Assembly: GCA_018069525.1 (NCBI GenBank) | Contig: JAGPUQ010000021.1 | Location: 1-64,000 of the forward strand | DNA: 64,000 nucleotides | Reading direction: 5' to 3' | DNA from: Porticoccaceae bacterium | GTDB lineage: Bacteria; Pseudomonadota; Gammaproteobacteria; Pseudomonadales; Porticoccaceae | Part shown: positions 50,593 through 59,277 of the stretch, piece after piece | How positions within the stretch are numbered: position 1 is the stretch's first letter | How the letters are laid out: each line of letters starts with the position of its first letter | Translations under genes and position numbers: made by a program | The notes under the pieces: generated by a model | What the model was told of the DNA's origin: nothing | Databases searched by the model: none | The model's input: only the letters and a program-made list of their open reading frames with translations

Positions 50593-51766
50593 AACCTTAT
50601 TCGGGACAGCATTTCCAGCCGTGTTGAAGTGCGCATGGGGGTAGTTTGGCTCACGTTTTTGAAACGAAAGAATAGAGGAATTCTGAATCACGCCATCATC
50701 AATATTGATCGCCCGTCGAATAGTATCATTTTTCTGCCAACTATCACGGCCGGCTAGTATAGTCGGTAAATAAACGATGAGGGCGGCAGAAATTGATCGC
50801 GTGGCACTTTCCCAGAGATAGCTAGGTGTGTGATCCACGGCGTAATAATCGATGGTTTCATATTTAAATGTCGGATTCTCGAATGTGGTTGGTCTGGCAA
50901 AAAAGAACCCCATTCCCTCGTCGCAACTGACGTCAATAATCAGACTATTGGTCTTGAGGCATGCACTTTCTTCTTCGGTAACAAAGTCGGTAGGATTTGC
51001 TGTGTCTTGAAAGGTTCCGTTTACGATGATATCTGCTTCACTTATCAAGTCATTCAGTGGGTGCTCGGTCCCATCGTGTTCCACCACCATCATGCGGGCC
51101 TCGCCCTCGCTGCCTGTGCGAATTCTGACATAGTTACAATCGAGCACCTCTTCACGCACTTCGTGGTCAGGGCGCTGAATGCAGATGGTGATATCTCTAA
51201 AACCATGCGCCTTGAGAGCGTATATCGCACCGCGGCTGACGGCACCAAAACCAAAAATGACTATTTTGCGTTGATTGCCGTAATGCCCATCGATACCTTT
51301 AAGTTGCAAGGCATGTATGACAGCGCAATAGCCAGCCATTTCGTTGTTCTTATAGAATGTATGACGACCAATGTGCCCGTCAGGAGACCAAACATACATA
51401 TCCTCAAAGGCAATAAGCGTCTGCTTACGATCGATAGCCGCCTGGGTGATGTCCTGTTGCTGCACACAATGCACATAGCCCCAAAGAGTTCCTCCTTCGC
51501 GAAGACTCTGTAAATCAGCTAAGACTGGCTTGTTAATAATGACCGAGCCAATGTCGGCCAATAATTTATGGCGTGAGGCAATGCCACCTGTCATGGCGGC
51601 AATTTCGGAATCTGCGATACCAAAGGGTGCGCCATAACCCTCTTCGAATACTAGCAGTCGGCGAAGTGCTTCAGGAATACGCGCTAAATGCTCTGGGTGA
51701 ATAGGAAATCGTCGTTCATCTACTTTTTTTTGAAGAGCCAATGACGCCCACTAATGCTGTGTTCAT
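50587..51766 (-). CDS. N5-(carboxyethyl)ornithine synthase-like/alanine dehydrogenase family, with N-terminal frameshift
   Basis: The intact frame (50587-51741, 384 aa) belongs to the AlaDH/PNT-type family. The nucleotide site is VIFGFGAVSRGAIYAL, and YETIDYYAVDHTPSYLWE is near the C-terminus, as in carboxyethylornithine synthase. The family N-terminus appears only in another frame. The ATG at 51766 (behind AAGGAA) gives MNTALVGVIGSSKK, then an A8 run (51724-51731) shifts out of frame. Removing one A would join it to VDERRFPIHPEHL. Either the gene is broken, or slippage at A8 or the TTG at 51741 rescues it. Confidence 0.8.
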
Positions 51767-51920
51767 GTCGTCGTTTCCTTGTGATTAAAAAATTCAATGG
51801 GTGTGACTTCACGAACGAATTAGCAGTTTCGCCAATGGGCCTGTTTATTTATGCTCTACTCTGTCGAAAGCATTCAAGGTTTCATGAGGCGAAACTCTGC
51901 ACAAATGATGGGTGTGTCAA

Positions 51921-51974
51921 ACCTAACTCTCAAAGCGGTGGTGCGTAGCATCCGTCTGACCATGCTTGTTATGA
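51921..51974 (-). other. attC-like integron recombination site (B)
   Basis: 54 bp bounded by ACCTAAC (51921-51927) and GTTATGA (51968-51974). Inner arms AAGC / GCTT and GGT / ACC are interrupted by unpaired bases, with a short TGC/GCA central stem. On the minus strand the HCCA-isomerase stop (TAA) lies inside CATAAC. The second R box deviates from GTTRRRY, as in several natural sites. Confidence 0.65.
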
Positions 51975-52634
51975 ATCATTTTTTTTAACTCTATCTATTG
52001 CTCGAGGCCGATTTATTATGTCTTGGTATATCGCATCATTAGTTTTATAGGTGCCTTTTATAACGTTGGAAAGGTATTCAAATTGGTCGTTACCCCAAAA
52101 TAGTTCATTATCAAAAATTATCGTGGGAACGCCAAAAACGCCTTTTGAAATCGCTTCATCCGTATTATTTTTTAGGGCTTCCTTGACGTCTTTGCTGTCA
52201 ATGGTTTTCTTTATCGCGTTACCGTCAAGCCCTATCTTCAATGCAATATTGGAAACCACCTCTATATTTCCAATATCTTTGCCTTCGCCCCAACCTGCAT
52301 GAAACAGAGCCGAAATCAATTTTTCTTGATGCTCTCCACTAACCATTTTCAGTGAAGCTCTTAATGCCGATAACGAATTGAAAGGATGATATTTTGGAAA
52401 CGATAAAGGTAAGTTATTTGAAGAAGCATAAAATAAACAATACTTAAAGAGCCACTCTCTTTTGGGTGGGATCTCGGCAGGTCCTAATTGTCCCCAATGA
52501 TCTAATAGCTTTCCAAAGACTACGGGTTTAATTGTCAGGTCAACATTATGATTAGGGCAAAACTCTTCTATTTTCTTCCATGAAAAATAAGCATACGGAG
52601 ATAGATAGTCAAAATAGAACTCTAGTTTCTGCAT
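51969..52634 (-). CDS. 2-hydroxychromene-2-carboxylate isomerase/DsbA-like (kappa GST) protein
   Basis: 221 aa thioredoxin-fold protein. The N-terminus FYFDYLSPYAYFSW carries the SPY/SPF glutathione-site serine of HCCA isomerases and kappa GSTs. GVFGVPTIIF with a cis-Pro and WGNDQFEYL complete the signature. Family members isomerise naphthalene-pathway intermediates or conjugate glutathione. It starts 13 bp after an R' box (52648-52654), and its stop lies in the next attC, so it is a typical cassette gene. Confidence 0.87.
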   Translation of the reverse strand: MQKLEFYFDYLSPYAYFSWKKIEEFCPNHNVDLTIKPVVFGKLLDHWGQLGPAEIPPKREWLFKYCLFYASSNNLPLSFPKYHPFNSLSALRASLKMVSGEHQEKLISALFHAGWGEGKDIGNIEVVSNIALKIGLDGNAIKKTIDSKDVKEALKNNTDEAISKGVFGVPTIIFDNELFWGNDQFEYLSNVIKGTYKTNDAIYQDIINRPRAIDRVKKNDS

Positions 52635-53068
52635 CGATGATTCCTATGCCTAACGTTCAAGTTGCCCAGTCGTTTTACACAGAGCAGAGTGAGACGGCGC
52701 GGCGTATAAAATGGTTCGGGTTAAGCGTATTATTGGGTGATTATACTGTAGCTAAGGTCGGAGGCACTCCATGTTGATTTTCTTCAGAGTTACTGTCGGT
52801 TGTCATAAATACAACAATTACAATAGGGGTGGTAAAAGGTATCAATAAGGCCAATAGCCATCACCCACCGCGATTAGTGTCATCAAGTCACCGAACAGAA
52901 GTCGCTAAACCAGGGGTAAGAACAGCCGATGTGTGATTTGTTCTTCACCTAACAGTAAGTTATGCCCGCGGCATCTTTAGATGGCTGGGGTGTCACGACA
53001 CCAGTCACTTAATTTCAACTGGTGTCTGTCCTTGTTCTTTGTATCAAAGATGACTCATACCACGAATT
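52635..53068. other. Intergenic region with attC-like site
   Basis: About 434 bp between the HCCA-isomerase start and the copB stop. It contains the attC-like site at 52648-52726; the remainder (52727-53068) shows no credible gene on either strand. Confidence 0.5.
52648..52726 (-). other. attC-like integron recombination site (C)
   Basis: 79 bp bounded by GCCTAAC (52648-52654) and GTTAAGC (52720-52726), both fitting the R-box consensus. A GTTCAAG arm next to the first box resembles the classical L-box. Inner pairing (TTTTA / TAAAA) is partial, so this is the weakest of the three island sites. Confidence 0.55.
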
Positions 53069-53995
53069 CTAAAAGGCACAACGCAGGCCTGCCACAAAAA
53101 AGAGATGCTCGGTGTCAGCACCAATCGCCTCGGCGATGTTGTCGGTTTCGCCGATCAGCGTCTGGTAACTCACCCCAATGTAGGGGGCGAACTCGCGCTT
53201 AATCTCGTAGCGCAGGCGCAGGTCGAGACTGGCGTCGGTCATACCGGTTCGCAGATCGCGCTCACGGATGTCCTGGAAGGCGAAGCCGAGTTCAGCCCGC
53301 GGTTGAAGCGCGAGGCGTTGAGTGATGCGGATGTCATACTCGGCTTCAAACGCGAAGGTGAGGTCGCCGTCTTCGGAGATGTAGAGTGAGTTGTCCAGTT
53401 CGAACTTGTATGGCGCCAGTCCCTGCAGCGCGATGACTCCGGACCAGCGATCGTCGTTGTCGTCGGGGCTCCATTCGTTGGCGTATTGAACGCCGATCTG
53501 GAAGTTCCAGAACGGTGTAATCAGGCGAGAGTAGAGCAGGTCGCTTGCTGTTTCGCCCTCGTCTGGGCCATCTAAGACCGCCTCGCCCTCATTCTTCCAC
53601 CAGAACTTATTGAGGTCGCCGCCGACCCAGCCCTGAACCGACCAGCCGAGATGATCGGAGGTATCGTCATCGGTCGCGATGCGATACTCCAAGCGCTCGA
53701 ACAGCGTGAAGGCGAACCGCCCATCATCGAGGACTGCCTCGGGGTAGTCCTCAGGCGGCGGCGATTCGGCGTAGTCGAATACCTCGTCCAGAGTCATCCC
53801 CCTTGGGATTGCCGGTTCAATGTTCGGGATCAGGCGCACGGATTCGTCATGCTGCCGGACCGAGTTATTGTGCATCGGGTGCTCGGCGGTGCTCGGCGTT
53901 TCGGACTCTTGCTGTGCCCGTACCGTGGTGGCGGCGAGCGCCAACAACGTGGCGAGCATGATGGCCTTCGCTGGCTGGAGCTTACGCCTTGACAT
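53069..53995 (-). CDS. copB: Copper resistance protein B, outer-membrane
   Basis: 308 aa from the ATG at 53995, behind GGAGGG; the start lies inside the last codons of copA (14-bp overlap), so translation is coupled. Signal peptide, then an Met/His-containing N-terminal stretch (AEHPMHNNSVRQHDESV) and the CopB barrel (LEYRIATDDDTSDHLGWSVQGWVGGDLNKFWWK). It ends with aromatic Phe. CopB binds Cu in the outer membrane. GC-rich compared with neighbours. Confidence 0.92.
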   Translation of the reverse strand: MSRRKLQPAKAIMLATLLALAATTVRAQQESETPSTAEHPMHNNSVRQHDESVRLIPNIEPAIPRGMTLDEVFDYAESPPPEDYPEAVLDDGRFAFTLFERLEYRIATDDDTSDHLGWSVQGWVGGDLNKFWWKNEGEAVLDGPDEGETASDLLYSRLITPFWNFQIGVQYANEWSPDDNDDRWSGVIALQGLAPYKFELDNSLYISEDGDLTFAFEAEYDIRITQRLALQPRAELGFAFQDIRERDLRTGMTDASLDLRLRYEIKREFAPYIGVSYQTLIGETDNIAEAIGADTEHLFFVAGLRCAF

Positions 53996-55829
53996 CGATC
54001 GACCCTCCTTCCAGCGAGCGGACGACGGCGACGGTGCGGAACATGCCCGCCTCCATGTGGTAAAGCAGGTGACAGTGAAACGCCCACTGGCCTGGGGCGT
54101 CAACGGTGATGTCAACGGTCAGCAGTTCGGCCGGCTGGACGATCACCGTGTGTTTGCGGGGATTGTCGCCGTAGTCGTCCGCCCCGGCATACAGATCCAT
54201 CCACATGCCGTGCAGATGGATCGGGTGGCTCATCATGGTGTCGTTGATAAAGTTGATCCGCAGCCGCTCGCCATACTGGAAGCGGAGCATGTCCGACTGC
54301 GACCATTTCTTGCCGTCAAAGCCCCAGATGTACTTGTGCATGTTACCGGTCAGGTGCAGGTTGAACTGCCGCGTGGGCGGGCGTCGGCCGTACGGTTCTT
54401 TGAGTGCCCGCAACTGGCTGTAGGTTAGTACGCGCCAGCCGTCGTCTCCGAGTCCGGCACCGGGATAATCAAGTCGGCGATAGGCCGTTTGACCCATGGC
54501 GATACTTGCCGGCCCGTGCTGGTCCGGGCCGTGCTTGATCCGCTGAATCAGGTTGGTCGTTGCCAGCTCTTTGCCATGGCCGTTACCGGAATCACCGTGC
54601 GGCATGTCGCGTTGCATGCCCTCCTGGTCGTCACCGTTCATAACTTTCATGCCGTCGTGCATCACCATACCCATGTCGGCCATGGTCAGCATGGGCCTCT
54701 GGCGCTGCTCCGGCACGTCGGCGCTAATCCCCATGCGAGGAGCCAGCGTGCCGCGGGCGTAGCCGCTGCGATCCATCGTCTCGGCGAACAGCGTGTAGGC
54801 CTGATCGTCGGGCAGGGTGACAATCACGTCGTAGGTTTCGGCTACCGCAATGCGAAGCTCGTCGGTCTCCACTGGTTTGATGTTTTGCCCGTCGGCCTGC
54901 ACGACCACCATCGGCAGGCCCGGAATACGGATGTCGTAGAAGGTCATAGTGGAAGCGTTGACGATCCGCAGCCGCACGCGTTGGCCCGGCTTGGCGATAA
55001 AGGTCGGGTTCTCGTGCGCCGCTTTGCCATTCATCAGGTAGGTGTAGGTTGCGCCGGTAATGTCGGCGATGTCGGTGGGGTCCATCCGCATGCCGTCCAT
55101 CGCCAGCCGCTTGCCCATCACCTCGGTCAGTGACATGCCCGTCGCTTTCATCTGTTCATCGATGTTTGCCAGGGTCGGCCGCTGGAAGTTGTAGTAGCCC
55201 TCCATCGTCTTGAGCTTCCAGAGCACGCGATGGGGGTCTTCGAACGTCCAGTCGGACAGAATGATCGAATACTCCACGTCGTAGTCGACGGGATCGGGGT
55301 CGGCCGGTTCGAGAATGAGTTGGCCGTAGTGCCCGAGTTGTTCCTGCAGGCCAGTGTGACTGTGGTACCAGTAGGTGCCGTTCTGCCGGACGGGGAAGCG
55401 GTAAGTGAAGGTTTCGCCGGGGCCAATACCGGGAAAGCTGATACCCGGCACGCCGTCCATGTTGTACGGTAGCAGAATGCCATGCCAGTGGATCGAGGTA
55501 GATTCGGGCATGCGGTTATGGACGCGGATCAAGGCCTCCTTGCCTTCCTGCATGCGGATCACAGGGCCAGGAATCGAACCATTGATTGCGATCGTCCGCG
55601 TCGACTTACCACCGACCAGGAGGTCTTTATGCTCGAGATAAAGATCAATGCCACCGGGATCGGTTGCGCTGAGTTCACCGAACTCGCCGGCACGTTGCGT
55701 TACCGGCTGTGGGGTGTACGCCAATCCAACCGGTGCTCCAAACAAACCGAGGGTCGCTAAACCGCTTGTTTTAAGGAGCTTTCGTCGTGTCAGTGCTCCT
55801 GCTGGTGAGTCTCTGAATTCATCTTTCAT
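53982..55829 (-). CDS. copA: Copper resistance multicopper oxidase CopA
   Basis: 615 aa from the ATG at 55829 behind AAAGGTAAT. A Tat signal (TRRKLLKTSG) sends it folded to the periplasm. All four copper motifs are present: HWHGI, HSHTG, HPIHLHG and HCHLLYHMEAGM. A Met-rich segment (about 375-415, MADMGMVMHDGMKVMNG) probably binds extra copper or Cu(I). It oxidises Cu(I). Paired with copB; no copRS regulator is present in the window. Clearly more GC-rich than flanking genes. Confidence 0.96.
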   Translation of the reverse strand: MKDEFRDSPAGALTRRKLLKTSGLATLGLFGAPVGLAYTPQPVTQRAGEFGELSATDPGGIDLYLEHKDLLVGGKSTRTIAINGSIPGPVIRMQEGKEALIRVHNRMPESTSIHWHGILLPYNMDGVPGISFPGIGPGETFTYRFPVRQNGTYWYHSHTGLQEQLGHYGQLILEPADPDPVDYDVEYSIILSDWTFEDPHRVLWKLKTMEGYYNFQRPTLANIDEQMKATGMSLTEVMGKRLAMDGMRMDPTDIADITGATYTYLMNGKAAHENPTFIAKPGQRVRLRIVNASTMTFYDIRIPGLPMVVVQADGQNIKPVETDELRIAVAETYDVIVTLPDDQAYTLFAETMDRSGYARGTLAPRMGISADVPEQRQRPMLTMADMGMVMHDGMKVMNGDDQEGMQRDMPHGDSGNGHGKELATTNLIQRIKHGPDQHGPASIAMGQTAYRRLDYPGAGLGDDGWRVLTYSQLRALKEPYGRRPPTRQFNLHLTGNMHKYIWGFDGKKWSQSDMLRFQYGERLRINFINDTMMSHPIHLHGMWMDLYAGADDYGDNPRKHTVIVQPAELLTVDITVDAPGQWAFHCHLLYHMEAGMFRTVAVVRSLEGGSIDVKA

Positions 55830-56191
55830 CGGATTACCTTTCGCATGGGGAGGCGCTACGCTCGTGTTCACCGAGCAAATTTATAATAGCGGCTTTGGCG
55901 CATTTTTTTGTACAACAATACAATAAGGTGACAGCGAACCTTTGCCTGGTGAAGTCGTTTGTCAGAAGTGTGCTGGACCCAGGCGTAAAATATAAAATAG
56001 TGGAAACAACGCGACTTGCAACGGCCCACTGACTTGGCCAATAGTCACTAAACTGGGAAACCGAAAAGTCTGTTGCAGTAACTTGCCACACCTATATTCT
56101 AAGACTTTGAGCCAAATTCGTTGATGTCTAATGAAAAATGTTTTCCATCTGTAGCGACAAGACCGATTTCTTTTTCCTATTTATAGGGCAC
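55830..56191. other. Upstream region of copA
   Basis: About 362 bp. Holds the copA promoter region; I see no clean -35/-10 pair, no cop-box that I can name, and no gene. Confidence 0.45.
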
Positions 56192-56443
56192 CTATTTTAT
56201 AGGAGTTTCAGAAGGGATTATATTTACAATATAGCCGCTCTCCGCCAGATCTATTATGGTTGTTCTTAGTTCAGGCTTTCGTGAAAACATGTTAGCGCTG
56301 GGGTCAAATATAAAAACATATCCCTCGAGTTTGCAATTAGTCCCCTCGTTAGCGATCACTTCGCCAATAAAGTGACGACGAACAGATTTTTCATATAACA
56401 TTCTGTAACTGATATGAATTCTCTCGCCGATACTAATAAGCAT
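56192..56443 (-). CDS. Hypothetical protein, 83 aa
   Basis: Small soluble protein without signal peptide. The sequence alternates predicted beta-strands and one helix (TTIIDLAESGYIVNIIP). I recognise no domain. It lies about 100 bp after the ferritin-like gene on the same strand. A GCGTTAT fragment about 25 bp upstream of its start resembles a degraded attC R' box. Confidence 0.55.
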   Translation of the reverse strand: MLISIGERIHISYRMLYEKSVRRHFIGEVIANEGTNCKLEGYVFIFDPSANMFSRKPELRTTIIDLAESGYIVNIIPSETPIK

Positions 56444-56544
56444 TATTTGTCTTCTGTGTTTACTGTATAACGCTCCAAGCCGCCAGCGTATTTTGAGCGC
56501 CGATGGGAATCCCTCGAAGTGACATTGCCCCTCTCAGGTCTTTC

Positions 56545-56832
56545 TTAGCCGTGAGCAATTGTTTTGTCTGTAAAGAGATAATCTTTTAGTTCTTTATCAA
56601 ATGAAGGATCTTTTCGTCTGATCCATTCAAGAACCATTGCGGCGTGTTCTTTTTCTTCATCCCTGTTGTGAGCCAGAATCGCTTTCAATTCGCTGTCTTT
56701 GCACGCATCAACTCTTTGGTTATACCAGTCTACTGCTTCCAGTTCTTCCATTAGAGAGGTGATCGCTCTATGCATATCCCTGGTTTCGTCAGTCAGTTCG
56801 TTGATCGGTTCGTGGTAACCTTCGTTTGCCAT
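56545..56832 (-). CDS. Encapsulated-ferritin-type protein (EncFtn), no encapsulin nearby
   Basis: 95 aa. The two-helix EncFtn sequence is unmistakable: MEELEAVDWYNQR and LAHNRDEEKEHAAMVLEWIRR. The ferroxidase residues of R. rubrum EncFtn (Glu32, Glu62, His65) correspond to E30, E60 and H63, and Trp/Tyr of the entry site are W36/Y37. AAAGGAGC precedes the ATG. The C-terminus ends right after the fold, so there is no cargo-loading peptide, and no encapsulin shell gene is adjacent. It probably oxidises Fe(II) outside a shell. Confidence 0.92.
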   Translation of the reverse strand: MANEGYHEPINELTDETRDMHRAITSLMEELEAVDWYNQRVDACKDSELKAILAHNRDEEKEHAAMVLEWIRRKDPSFDKELKDYLFTDKTIAHG

Positions 56833-56975
56833 TGTTAGCTCCTTTTGCTATTAAATTGTCTACATTTATTTTGATGCCTAAGGCCACAACTCCCCGACAC
56901 ATTATTGTAAGTTGTACTTTACTTTGTCGGTGTGGGCTTGCCTTGTCAAAAGCCGAGTTTTAATCATCTCGAAAT

Positions 56976-57509
56976 TTATTCTATTTCCCCCTGATAGCGG
57001 CTTTCGGCAGCCAGCATTTTCTCACGACCACTTACTATCAATTTTTGACCTTTGCTTATTTCTGATTCGCCTTCTGATATTTTTGTATTGCCACGTTGGA
57101 TTAATTTATTACCCTCGACTATTTTTTCTTCACCATCCTCCCATTCTTTAGCTGTTTTCCTTAATTTTGCGACTCTCTCTAATGCAAGCTCCCCTGAATC
57201 AATGCCTTGAGCAGTTTGAGATAGCGATTGATAAGCTTGACGGTTGGTTTGCACCTCGACATTACCTGAGGCGATTAGTTGTTCCCCTTTTCGTAAATCA
57301 GCTCGACCTTTTTCAACTAATTTTCTGCCATCTCTTATTTGATTTTCACCCGTTATCGATTGGTTTTTGCCTTGCGCCCACTGCTCGGCCACTTCTATTC
57401 TTGTTTCTCCTTCAGCGAGGACGCGGTCACCGAAGGTAGGCGATTTTGTTGCGCATCCGGTTATAGTTGCCAGTCCTGTTAGAAACAAAATACATATAAT
57501 GCCTTTCAT
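56976..57509 (-). CDS. Lipoprotein with glycine heptad repeats
   Basis: 177 aa from the ATG at 57509, with a lipobox ITGC (about 16-19). The mature protein has two blocks of 7-residue units that each begin with Gly, of form GxxxIxx or GxxxLxx: five near 50-85 and six near 115-155 (for example GNKLIQR, GNTKISE, GESEISK, GQKLIVS). They resemble the xxxLxxG heptads of Pip/YhgE-like proteins. Probably an extended coiled-coil-like lipoprotein; role unknown. Confidence 0.75.
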   Translation of the reverse strand: MKGIICILFLTGLATITGCATKSPTFGDRVLAEGETRIEVAEQWAQGKNQSITGENQIRDGRKLVEKGRADLRKGEQLIASGNVEVQTNRQAYQSLSQTAQGIDSGELALERVAKLRKTAKEWEDGEEKIVEGNKLIQRGNTKISEGESEISKGQKLIVSGREKMLAAESRYQGEIE

Positions 57510-58009
57510 AATAAAAAATCCCATAGCTATTAAACGTTGAAAAATTGTATTGCTAAAAATTAGACATATTTGATGTTTAAAAAAAGCGTCTACCGTCTAG
57601 ATTATTTCATTCTCCTTGTTGTGCCAAATCTTAATATATCATTAAGCTCCTCGGCGATCAGATAAGGTACTGCACAGTTGCTTATATGAAGGTCGTGGAT
57701 ATGAAGGTCGTGGATTTGCTCTGGCTCGAATGCTTTCGAAATGAACTTTTTAATTGGTTGATTTGTAAGTTAATTTTGGCTTATACCAAGTTTTTTAAGA
57801 GCCTTCAGGGTTTTCCGCGTCGTTAGCGATCCGAATACTCATAATGCTCGTAAAACTAACCTTAGTGTAGTGATATGCATTACTTATTTGTACAGTCAAG
57901 GCGGTATGGCTACAGAAATTTACGCCCTACATTTAAATACTCTGCCGTGTCCTCGGTGGTGGTTTTGTTAGGCCGTTCGTTATATCCAGAAAATAAGATA
58001 GCGTTTATG
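57510..58009. other. Intergenic region with tandem repeat
   Basis: About 500 bp without a credible gene. Contains two exact copies of a 15-bp unit at 57684-57713 and, at 57968-57974, a GTTAGGC that resembles an attC box but has no convincing partner. Confidence 0.5.
57684..57713. repeat. Two exact 15-bp tandem copies
   Basis: ATATGAAGGTCGTGG twice in succession. Confidence 0.9.
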
Positions 58010-58834
58010 TTATTTTTCATTGAAGTTATGTACGTCTCTTTGTGGGAAAGGAATAGTTAGTCCGGCAGCTTCAATTTTCTCCTTTATCTTTTTGGTACTA
58101 TCCCAATATACATCCCAATAATCATCAATAGTTGCCCATGCTCTTAATTGCACATTTACCGAGCTGTCAGCCATAGCTACCACCATCATTTTTGGTGCTG
58201 GATCATCAAGAAAACGTGGTTCATTCAGAATAATCGACTGTAATACAGCAAAGGCTTCGTCAATAGAATCGGAATAGGAGATTCCAACGATCAAATCCAT
58301 ACGCCGCGTACCATTTTGGGTGAAATTCGTAACGGGCCCTCCCCATAAACTACTATTCGGTGAGGAAATGTAAAGACCCTCTGGCGTTTCCAGAATGGTA
58401 GTAAATAGTCCCACTTCTTTTACTTTACCGCGTATGGAACCGAATTCTATTGTATGACCAGCGCGAAAAGGTCTGAGAATAAGTAACATCATGCCTGCAG
58501 CAATATTACTAAGTGTATCCTTAAGTGCCAGAGCAATAGCAATACCTGCCGCACCAAGCAATGCAAGAATACTAGTAGTATTGACGCCGAAGAAATCAAG
58601 AATAATTACAAGGCCAATTGCATACACGACGACAGAAACAGCCGTACATAAAACTGGAGCCAACGTGGCATCAAATCTTTCAAAACGATCGTTGGTTTTA
58701 TGTATCCAGCTGTGTAGAAATTTTTTACCAAAATAACTCGCAATAACTACAGCAATGATAAGTAGTACGTTGTAACTAACGTCTAGTATCTGTGGTGAAT
58801 GGTTATTCCATAATTTTTCTATAAAATCATTCAA
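58010..58834 (-). CDS. Small-conductance mechanosensitive channel MscS
   Basis: 274 aa, near the 286 aa of E. coli MscS. Three membrane segments (about 17-35, 58-80, 85-110) and the pore helix LGAAGIAIALALKDTLSNIAAGMMLLILRPF, followed by the beta domain (GSIRGKVKEVGLFTTIL, PNSSLWGGPVTNFT) and the C-terminal vestibule. It opens when membrane tension rises, releasing solutes on hypo-osmotic shock. Confidence 0.95.
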   Translation of the reverse strand: MNDFIEKLWNNHSPQILDVSYNVLLIIAVVIASYFGKKFLHSWIHKTNDRFERFDATLAPVLCTAVSVVVYAIGLVIILDFFGVNTTSILALLGAAGIAIALALKDTLSNIAAGMMLLILRPFRAGHTIEFGSIRGKVKEVGLFTTILETPEGLYISSPNSSLWGGPVTNFTQNGTRRMDLIVGISYSDSIDEAFAVLQSIILNEPRFLDDPAPKMMVVAMADSSVNVQLRAWATIDDYWDVYWDSTKKIKEKIEAAGLTIPFPQRDVHNFNEK

Positions 58835-59001
58835 AATAAAAATCTCATTGTTTTAAAGTGCCGAGCGATATGATGTTCGCGATATGAATTATTAATAATA
58901 TGTGATCTGAATACAGATAAGCCAATATTAAAGCTATTTAACAAAGGTGTCATGCGCATTCACGTTAGACCATGTTTTTCTAAGAGGGGGGCAATATATG
59001 G

Positions 59002-59156
59002 TAATGGAGCTGGCAGGTTTTGTAATGAGCAAGCATGAATTAAACGCTTTCCTTCGCAAGTCAGACCACAAACACTATCGGGTTTGCCAGGATCAAATTT
59101 TGCGAAACTTCCTACAAGGTTTTCAAATCAAATATCGCGGTAATTCCGAATCATAA
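59002..59156 (+). pseudogene. C-terminal fragment of a DUF1456 gene
   Basis: Encodes only the last ~50 residues of a DUF1456 protein (VMELAGFVMSKHELNAFLRK ... QDQILRNFLQGFQIKYRGNSES), ending at a TAA where the full gene reads AAA. An in-frame extension back to 58947 has no similarity to the family. Remnant of a second, related copy. Its near-synonymous divergence from the left copy suggests that it came from a gene once under selection. Confidence 0.8.
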
Positions 59157-59277
59157 GCCCCTTTTGAATGGAAAGCCACGCCTTAACTCTTCGAAAAAAC
59201 TACGGCTTTCTGGGAAAGACTCAGCTAATACTGCCTGTTTTGGCTTGCTGCACGGTTGCGCTTATACTCAGGCATTA
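59002..59277 (+). repeat. Right copy of ~250-bp diverged direct repeat
   Basis: Counterpart of 49066-49314. Matches the end of the DUF1456 gene and roughly 100 bp beyond. The mismatches in the coding part are mostly synonymous. Confidence 0.88.

Noticed and set aside
56459-56480. GCGTTAT-like R' box upstream of the 83-aa gene
   Set aside because: Only one half of a site can be recognised; no matching R'' box was found, so it is at best a remnant.
57853-57974. Possible long attC (CCTAAC/GTTAGGC boxes) near mscS
   Set aside because: The box at 57968-57974 fits, but the partner deviates and the inner arms do not pair convincingly.
49254-59001. Integrase, transposase or phage genes as the cause of the island
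   Set aside because: No protein in this interval has integrase, transposase or phage motifs; the island call rests on repeats and attC-like sites only.
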